From contig CAJVZA010000010.1 of the NCBI GenBank assembly GCA_913009315.1, positions 1 through 37,658 on the forward strand: a stretch of 37,658 nt of DNA. The letters run 5' to 3'. Made by a program: the position numbers and the translations under genes. Below, one piece after another: positions 32,425 to 37,658 of the stretch. Each line of letters starts with the position of its first letter. Position 1 is the first letter of the stretch. This stretch comes from an uncultured Hippea sp. Lineage in GTDB: Bacteria > Campylobacterota_A > Desulfurellia > JAADFJ01. The notes under the pieces are model-generated. The model saw only the letters and a program-made list of their open reading frames with translations. It made no database searches and had not been told where the DNA came from.

Positions 32425-33741
32425 TTAATCAGCTATTTGCTCTGTTTCTTTTGTTAAATCCGGAATTTCCTCTACATTTCTCAATTTGCGGCTAATTGCT
32501 CTGCTGCGAACCTCGGCATCATTGATCGTGTTAGAAGCTTCCTGAATTTTTTTCTGCGTTTTCTGCAAAATAAGTCCGAATTTGGTAAATTCTGCCTTTA
32601 CTCCGCTCAGAATTTTCCATACATTACTTGATCTTTTTTCAATTGATAAAGTCCTGAAGCCCATTTGAAGACTGGATAGAATAGCTGAAATTGTAGTTGG
32701 ACCGGCCACGATCACTCTATATTTTGTCTGAAGCACTTCAAAAAGTCCTGTGTTTCTCAAAATCTCAGCATAAAGGCCTTCAATCGGTAAAAACATAATT
32801 GAGAAATCGGTTGTATTCGGGGGATCAATATATTTATCCTGAATCTCTTTTGCAAATAATTTGATATCCCTTGACAGCTGATTTCTGAAATTCTCAATTT
32901 TTATCTTATCTGCTTCTTCGTATGCATCCAGCAATCGCTGATATATTTCAATTTGAAATTTTGAATCAATCGGCAGCCAGACCACATCTCCGTCATCTTT
33001 GCCGGGCAGCTTAACAGCATATTCAACAAACGCCCTGCTCTCTTTTTTCGTTGCAACGTTTTTTTCATATTGAGCTGGAGTTAGAATCTGCTCCAATATG
33101 TTTGCAAGCTGATATTCTCCCATAACACCGCGTGTTTTGACATTTGACAATACACGTTTTAAATCACCTACTCCGTTTGCCAGATGCTGCATCTCTCCTA
33201 ATCCTTTGTAAACCTGCTCCAAACGCTCGCTTACCATCTTGAATGAGAATCCGATCCGTTCAGTTAACGTTTTCTCGAGTTTTTGATCAACCGTCATACG
33301 CATCTGCTCAAGTTTTTTTTCATTACCATCCATTATTGCATCAAGACGCGACTGAATTATTGCTGAAATATTATTAAACTTTTTCTCATTCATATTTGTT
33401 AGCTGAGACAGTTGATTTGAAAAAGTTTCAAGCTGATTTTTCTGCATTCCGGCTATCTCGCTCATCCTTTTAAGGGTAAATTCTCCAAACTCTTTAAGCG
33501 ATTTGGAAAACTCTTCTCTGCTTTCTTTCGAACTTTTAGAGTGTTCTATTCTTGAGGAAGAAAACTCTTCTCTGATAAGCTTCTCAAATCTAAGATTATC
33601 TTTTTCGATGGTATCAAATTTTTCTGTAAGCACTTTAATATCATTTCTTAGGCTGTCGCCGGAATGTTTAATTAGATACAGCAGCCAGAATAAAATTACT
33701 GCTGCGACCGAAAATACAATATAATCTATCGCAGCATACAT
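32425..33741 (-). CDS. rmuC: RmuC-family DNA recombination protein
   Basis: This 438-residue protein has an N-terminal membrane helix (about 7-25), a long coiled coil (about 30-190) and the RmuC nuclease-like domain (about 200-390), with LKRVLSNVKTRGVMGEYQLANILEQIL, YAVKLPG, LPIDSKF, IMFLPIEGLYAEIL and VIVAGPTTISAILSSLQMGF. RmuC proteins limit rearrangement between inverted repeats in E. coli and are thought to be nucleases of the PD-(D/E)xK type. Its ATG follows the stop of the YIP1-like gene with no gap. Confidence 0.94.
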   Translation of the reverse strand: MYAAIDYIVFSVAAVILFWLLYLIKHSGDSLRNDIKVLTEKFDTIEKDNLRFEKLIREEFSSSRIEHSKSSKESREEFSKSLKEFGEFTLKRMSEIAGMQKNQLETFSNQLSQLTNMNEKKFNNISAIIQSRLDAIMDGNEKKLEQMRMTVDQKLEKTLTERIGFSFKMVSERLEQVYKGLGEMQHLANGVGDLKRVLSNVKTRGVMGEYQLANILEQILTPAQYEKNVATKKESRAFVEYAVKLPGKDDGDVVWLPIDSKFQIEIYQRLLDAYEEADKIKIENFRNQLSRDIKLFAKEIQDKYIDPPNTTDFSIMFLPIEGLYAEILRNTGLFEVLQTKYRVIVAGPTTISAILSSLQMGFRTLSIEKRSSNVWKILSGVKAEFTKFGLILQKTQKKIQEASNTINDAEVRSRAISRKLRNVEEIPDLTKETEQIAD

Positions 33742-34272
33742 CTATCTAAACAATCCGAATATTGCAGCTATGAGGATAACAACTGCAAGCTGAGCAAACC
33801 AGCCAACCAAAACAACTCCTACAGCTCTCATAATATTTGTATAATCAAGTGCTGATTTTACCGCCTTTATCATAGCTACAATCATCCATATGGATGAAAT
33901 TAAAACTATAAGATTGCCAATTTGCGGCAAAAAGCCGAAAAGCCGAAAAATACCCGGTGCCGAAGAGAAACCTATTGTTCTGAGCAGTTCACCGGGATTA
34001 GATTCGGTGTTGGGCTCCGGCATAAGTTTTACACCTATAAAATAAACCACATACGCCCAGATATACCATGCCGCAAGAGCAACTGCCGTACTGAGAAATA
34101 CCCCGGCTATCCCGGCCTTGTGCATAGTGCCGACTCCGGCAGCAACACTTGATATCACCACAACGAGTGCAGCCTGAAGTGTAGCACTCTCATCATGCTC
34201 AACCTCTTCGAATAATCTATCATCAAGCTTTATTGCCCTAATCATACGTTCAGAAATTTGATTGAAATCCAT
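33742..34272 (-). CDS. YIP1-family integral membrane protein
   Basis: This 176-residue protein has a soluble N-terminal segment (LDDRLFEEVEHDE) followed by about five hydrophobic helices (about 35-176). The AYVVYFIGVKLM helix, the LLRTIGFSSAPGIFRLFGFLPQIG segment and the layout match YIP1-domain proteins. Their function in bacteria is not established. The ATG at 34272 with CGGAGG upstream is chosen over the ORF start at 34308. It forms an operon with rmuC. Confidence 0.8.
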   Translation of the reverse strand: MDFNQISERMIRAIKLDDRLFEEVEHDESATLQAALVVVISSVAAGVGTMHKAGIAGVFLSTAVALAAWYIWAYVVYFIGVKLMPEPNTESNPGELLRTIGFSSAPGIFRLFGFLPQIGNLIVLISSIWMIVAMIKAVKSALDYTNIMRAVGVVLVGWFAQLAVVILIAAIFGLFR

Positions 34273-34566
34273 ACTACCTCCGTGTTTCCTGTGCCTCGGT
34301 AAAACCAACTGCAGCTGCCATTATAACTTTTAAGTTAGATATTGTCTATAAAATGCGGCATCAAAAAGCTGCCGGATCAAAATAAGCTGAGAATTGCTTC
34401 TGCTGCATAATAGTTTATTATTAAGGCGGCTATATTATAATCGAGACATTCGGTTGAGAGTTCGAATAGCCGGTAATATACAAATTGCATGCAGTATGGC
34501 ATTGCCGGAATGAGCTTTACGGATTAATAAAGGTGCGCCGTATAGATAAAGTACAAGGAGGTTTGT

Positions 34567-35589
34567 ATGATTAGCGATGCATGGCTATCCAAAAAGGTCG
34601 GCAGCAAAATATTGTGCCAGGCATGCTCCCATTTGTGCAGATTGCAGGAAAATGAATACGGAATCTGCGGAGTTCGGAAGGTCGAAAACGGCACATTAAA
34701 GCTGACGGTATATGCAAACGCAGCAGCCCTTAACCTTGACCCGATTGAAAAAAAGCCTCTTTTCCATTTTTTGCCCGGATCAACAGCTCTTTCAATAGGA
34801 ACCGTAGGCTGTAATTTTGCATGCTCCTTCTGTCAAAATTATGAAATGTCGCAATTTTCAAAAGATCAAAAAGGCGCTGTGTTCGGAAAAAAGGTTTTGC
34901 CCGATGAAGTTGTTCGATTAGCAAAGACTTATGGAGCAAAATCAATTGCCTATACATACAATGAACCGGTTGTTTTTTTTGAATATGCTTATGATTGTGC
35001 TGTAGCTGCTAAAAAAAACGGCCTAAAAAATATTTTTGTCACAAGCGGATATGAAACCCATCTGGCAATCGATACAATAAATCCTTATCTGGACGCTCTC
35101 AATATTGATCTAAAATCATTTTCCGATAAGTTTTATCAAAAATTATGTAAGGCGCGGCTTGCTCCGGTGCTGGATTGCATTAAATATGCGTACGGCAAAG
35201 GACTCTGGATTGAACTTACGACACTTCTTATACCCGAAGAAAATGATTCAGATGAAGAAATTCGATCAATTGCACAATTTATAGCAGGCATTGATCCTTT
35301 GATACCGTGGCACTTATCAGCCTTTTTCCCTACTTACAAGCTGACAAACAGACCTCCTACGCCCATTGAAACAATGTTGAGAGGCTACCGCATAGCCAAA
35401 GAAGAAGGACTCAAGAATGTTTATGTTGGAAATCTGAATGACAGTCCGCATGAATCGACATATTGTCCGATATGCGGCAGAGTAGTTATTAAACGAAACG
35501 GGCACATTGGAAGCAATGTCAATAATATGCTGCAGAACGGCAAATGCCCGTTTTGTGGAAATATGATCTCCGGAATATGGCAGAACTAA
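34567..35589 (+). CDS. amrS: AmmeMemoRadiSam-system radical SAM enzyme
   Basis: This 340-residue protein begins with a cysteine-rich AmrS start (CQACSHLCRLQENEYGICGVR) and has the radical-SAM CxxxCxxC motif CNFACSFCQNYEMSQ around residue 85, then AYTYNEPVVFFEY and LNIDLKSFSDKFY, as in the PflA-like AmrS family. A C-terminal zinc-type pair (YCPICGR and CPFCGN) frames the end. AmrS acts with AMMECR1 and Memo-like partners in an undefined modification; those partners are not in this window. AAGGAGG precedes the ATG. The downstream gene starts inside its last codons. Confidence 0.93.
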   Translation: MISDAWLSKKVGSKILCQACSHLCRLQENEYGICGVRKVENGTLKLTVYANAAALNLDPIEKKPLFHFLPGSTALSIGTVGCNFACSFCQNYEMSQFSKDQKGAVFGKKVLPDEVVRLAKTYGAKSIAYTYNEPVVFFEYAYDCAVAAKKNGLKNIFVTSGYETHLAIDTINPYLDALNIDLKSFSDKFYQKLCKARLAPVLDCIKYAYGKGLWIELTTLLIPEENDSDEEIRSIAQFIAGIDPLIPWHLSAFFPTYKLTNRPPTPIETMLRGYRIAKEEGLKNVYVGNLNDSPHESTYCPICGRVVIKRNGHIGSNVNNMLQNGKCPFCGNMISGIWQN

Positions 35590-35858
35590 TACATATATCG
35601 GCAATTTTAGATGATTTAAGCAAAACTCCTCAGATAAAAAAAGTTTGGGATTTCAAGAGAATTGCAGATTCGTGGAAAACGATAGGATCGCCTATGAGTA
35701 GCTGTTCATCACCAAAAAGGTTTGAAAACGGCATACTATATATAAAATGTAAAGATGGTATATGGGCTCAGGAACTCTCGATGATAAAGGAAAAAATATT
35801 AGCCAAACTCAACGGGCTGCAGGAAATAAAAATCAAAGAGATAAGATTTTATATATAA
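35577..35858 (+). CDS. DUF721/DciA-like protein
   Basis: This protein of about 93 residues matches DUF721: a central W followed by WAQELSMIKEKILAKLNG and the C-terminal IKEIRFYI strand are characteristic. DciA, in the same family, is a loader of the replicative helicase DnaB; this small form may act similarly, but this is inferred. The ATG at 35577 overlaps the end of amrS by 13 bp, implying coupling. Its stop overlaps the end of the convergent radA by 10 bp. Confidence 0.82.
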   Translation: MAELIHISAILDDLSKTPQIKKVWDFKRIADSWKTIGSPMSSCSSPKRFENGILYIKCKDGIWAQELSMIKEKILAKLNGLQEIKIKEIRFYI

Positions 35859-37147
35859 CCCGCGAGCTCATCTAAAAATTTTATTTTATGCAAAAAAACA
35901 TCCGTTTTCAGATTTGCCTGAGGTACGAAAATATCAGTAAAACCAAGTCTTGCCGCTGATGCTATTCTTCGTTCCATCGATTTTACCAGTCTTACCTCTC
36001 CGGCCAATCCGACCTCTCCAATAAAAGCATAATTCATATTAATGGGCTCATTTCGTATTGCTGAGATAATTGAAGCACATACTGCAAGATCAACCGCAGT
36101 CTCATCAACGGAAACGCCGCCCGTAATATTTAGATAGAGATCATTACCTAAAATTTTCATTTTCAGCTGTTTTTCGATAATGGCTGACAACATAATCAGT
36201 CTGTTGGTGTCAAACCCGATTGCTGTGCTTTTACCTATTCCATAAGGTGAAACAAGTGATTCAATCTCTATTGCCAGCGGCTGATTGCCTTTGATTGTTA
36301 TGCTTCTTGCAATTCCGGGCGCATCAATGGCATCGCCCAGGAATATTCCTTCGGGAGAATCGAGCACAATCAGGCCATTTTCCGTCATCTGCATTATTGC
36401 CGTCTGATCGATTGCTCCGAATCTGTTTTTAATCGCTCTTAAAATTTTATATCCGCCCGTTTCTTCTACAATCAAAACGGCATCAACCATATGTTCAAGC
36501 AGCTTTGGTCCGGCAATAAGACCGCCTTTGGTCACATGACCTACAATCATAACAGGTATATTGTTCTTTTTTGCCGTTTCCAGAAACCGGTTCGTGCTAT
36601 ACCGCAGCTGATTAACTGATCCGGTTACAGCAGAGATATTGGCACTTGAAACAGTCTGGATGGAATCAACTATTGCAGCAAGAGGCCTTTTTGATTCGAT
36701 AACCGATGCGATATAATCGGTATCATGTGCATCTGAAATAATTAGATTATTCTCGTCTATGTTCAATCTATCTGCTCTCAGCTTAATCTGTCCCAAAGAT
36801 TCTTCCGCGCTGAAATAGATAACTTTCCCGCCATCGGCAATAGATTTTGCTATCTGGAGAAGCATGGTAGACTTTCCAATTCCCGGAGCTCCCGCCACAA
36901 GAGAAAGCGATCCGGGGACAATTCCTCCGCCAAAAACTTCATCAATAGAGTTTTCACCTGTTTTTATGCGAACCTGATCACTAACGGTAATTTCTGAAAT
37001 AGGCTGCATATTTACGGAAACATCGATTTTGACTGTCTTTTTCTCATTGATTTCTTCAATAGTACCGTACGAACCGCATGAGATGCATTTTCCAAACCAT
37101 TTAGGTGTCTTGTAACCGCACTCCACACAAACGAATTTCTGTTTCAT
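35849..37147 (-). CDS. radA: DNA repair protein RadA (Sms)
   Basis: This 432-residue protein has an N-terminal C4 zinc finger (CVECGYKTPKWFGKCISCGSYG), a RecA-like ATPase domain with Walker A GAPGIGKSTML near residue 87 and the RadA-specific KNRFG motif in ILRAIKNRFGAIDQ, and a C-terminal Lon-protease-like domain (LYLNITGGVSVDETAVDLAV, FIGEVGLAGEVR) whose catalytic serine is not evident. It is a branch-migration helicase in recombinational repair. Length is slightly under the usual 450. A transposon end lies about 75 bp upstream of its ATG. Confidence 0.96.
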   Translation of the reverse strand: MKQKFVCVECGYKTPKWFGKCISCGSYGTIEEINEKKTVKIDVSVNMQPISEITVSDQVRIKTGENSIDEVFGGGIVPGSLSLVAGAPGIGKSTMLLQIAKSIADGGKVIYFSAEESLGQIKLRADRLNIDENNLIISDAHDTDYIASVIESKRPLAAIVDSIQTVSSANISAVTGSVNQLRYSTNRFLETAKKNNIPVMIVGHVTKGGLIAGPKLLEHMVDAVLIVEETGGYKILRAIKNRFGAIDQTAIMQMTENGLIVLDSPEGIFLGDAIDAPGIARSITIKGNQPLAIEIESLVSPYGIGKSTAIGFDTNRLIMLSAIIEKQLKMKILGNDLYLNITGGVSVDETAVDLAVCASIISAIRNEPINMNYAFIGEVGLAGEVRLVKSMERRIASAARLGFTDIFVPQANLKTDVFLHKIKFLDELAGYI

Positions 37148-37273
37148 ATTGTCTTTATAGTTGCAGATTTAAACCGATTTGTCAAAAAAAATTCTATCTC
37201 GCTATCTCGGGGTCGTGTCTTTAGAGGCTGTTGAAAAACTCCTATTCTATTGTATTTAATCACTTAAAGTGGT

Positions 37274-37313
37274 ATAATAATAACGGTTTCAGTTATGAAA
37301 CCGTTATTATTAT
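37274..37313. promoter_or_regulatory. Perfect 18-bp hairpin ahead of the transposase
   Basis: The arms ATAATAATAACGGTTTCA (37274-37291) and its exact complement (37296-37313) surround the loop GTTA. Placed between the IS end and the transposase ribosome site, it may shield the gene from transcription entering from outside or hide its translation start. Confidence 0.65.
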
Positions 37314-37333
37314 CTTTAAGGAGTTATCTTACA

Positions 37334-37658
37334 ATGATGGGAAAAAAGACAAAACAATCTCCTCTGTTTTACTATATCAATATAGGAGATATGATACCGG
37401 AGAATCATATCCTGCGATTGATCAATAAATATATTGATCTCTCTTTCATACGCAAACAGACAAAGCATCTATACAGCAATACAGGCAGACCATCTGTAGA
37501 TCCGGAGGTTCTGCTGAGAATGCTTCTTGTGGGTTATCTGTATGGCATTACCTCGGAAAGAAGACTATGCGAAGAGGTAAGTATGCATCTGGGATACAGA
37601 TGGTTTACAGGTTTAAGTTTAGATGATAAGGTACCCGATCATTCTACTTTCTCCAAAA
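37334..37658 (+). CDS. IS1182-family transposase, N-terminal part (cut by window end)
   Basis: The frame from the ATG at 37334 remains open to the window end (108 codons). SPLFYYINIGDMIPENHILR, YSNTGRPSVDPEVLLRMLLV, GYLYGITSERRL and GYRWFTGLSL are the conserved N-terminal domain of IS1182-type DDE transposases. The catalytic acidic residues lie beyond the window. AAGGAG lies 10 nt upstream of the start. This gene is missing from the ORF track because it has no stop in the window. Confidence 0.85.
   Translation, partial: MMGKKTKQSPLFYYINIGDMIPENHILRLINKYIDLSFIRKQTKHLYSNTGRPSVDPEVLLRMLLVGYLYGITSERRLCEEVSMHLGYRWFTGLSLDDKVPDHSTFSK

Larger units (their letters stand above)
37222..37658 (+). mobile_element. 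IS1182-like insertion sequence, left part
   Basis: An IS end starts near TAGAGGCTGTTGAAAAACTCC at 37222, a terminal inverted-repeat type common to this group, followed by a hairpin and a transposase gene. The right end lies beyond the window. The exact boundary and target duplication cannot be fixed from this side alone. Confidence 0.7.

Noticed and set aside
37231-37428. 65-aa ORF at the IS left end
   Set aside because: It overlaps the hairpin and runs out of frame with the clearly conserved transposase starting at 37334.

Overview
The window reads as chromosomal DNA of an AT-rich, diderm (Gram-negative) bacterium. The support is an Mla-type lipid-transport operon, diaminopimelate synthesis, a lytic transglycosylase, primary sigma factor RpoD, RmuC and RadA. 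The gene mix (bifunctional PutA, a LIV amino-acid ABC system, an MtrA-like/DUF4346 protein, AmrS, many TTG/GTG starts) fits the former Deltaproteobacteria/Desulfobacterota or a neighbouring phylum. This placement is inference; no rRNA gene is present.

Layout. 1-4.1 kb: palindromic repeats, then an oxidative-stress/metal module (Fur/PerR regulator divergent from a catalase with a palindromic operator candidate, an NRAMP-type transporter, and remnants of two small multidrug resistance genes). The catalase and NRAMP genes are visibly more GC-rich than the rest, which suggests acquisition. 4.3-9.7 kb: a minus-strand operon suhB-like > thrC > DgkA-PAP2 fusion > lysA > dapF > MBL hydrolase, with overlapping genes. 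9.9-10.5 kb: a MarC-family membrane protein. 10.5-15 kb: livKHMGF on the minus strand, divergent from putA (15.1-18.1 kb), so amino-acid uptake and proline oxidation sit back to back.

18.2-23.5 kb: minus-strand operon alr > mlaE > mlaF > mlaD > lytic transglycosylase (cell envelope). 23.6 kb: a promoter, Shine-Dalgarno and a 25-residue membrane peptide absent from the ORF track. 23.9-27.5 kb: an SDR oxidoreductase, rpoD and ugd, with ugd directly upstream of rpoD.

27.8-32.3 kb is the most unusual part. It holds a thioredoxin-like/CoaE fusion, a universal stress protein and a one-domain asparaginase, followed by a translationally coupled three-gene cassette: SAM methyltransferase > 39-aa peptide > MtrA-like/DUF4346 protein. 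The segments are bordered by copies of a short repeat (core GAGACCACTGCAC), twice arranged as inverted pairs. 32.4-37.1 kb: a YIP1-like membrane protein with rmuC, amrS with a DUF721/DciA-like gene, and radA. The window ends inside an IS1182-like transposase inserted just upstream of radA.

No tRNA, rRNA or CRISPR array was recognised. All family calls are by eye from motifs; no database search was run.
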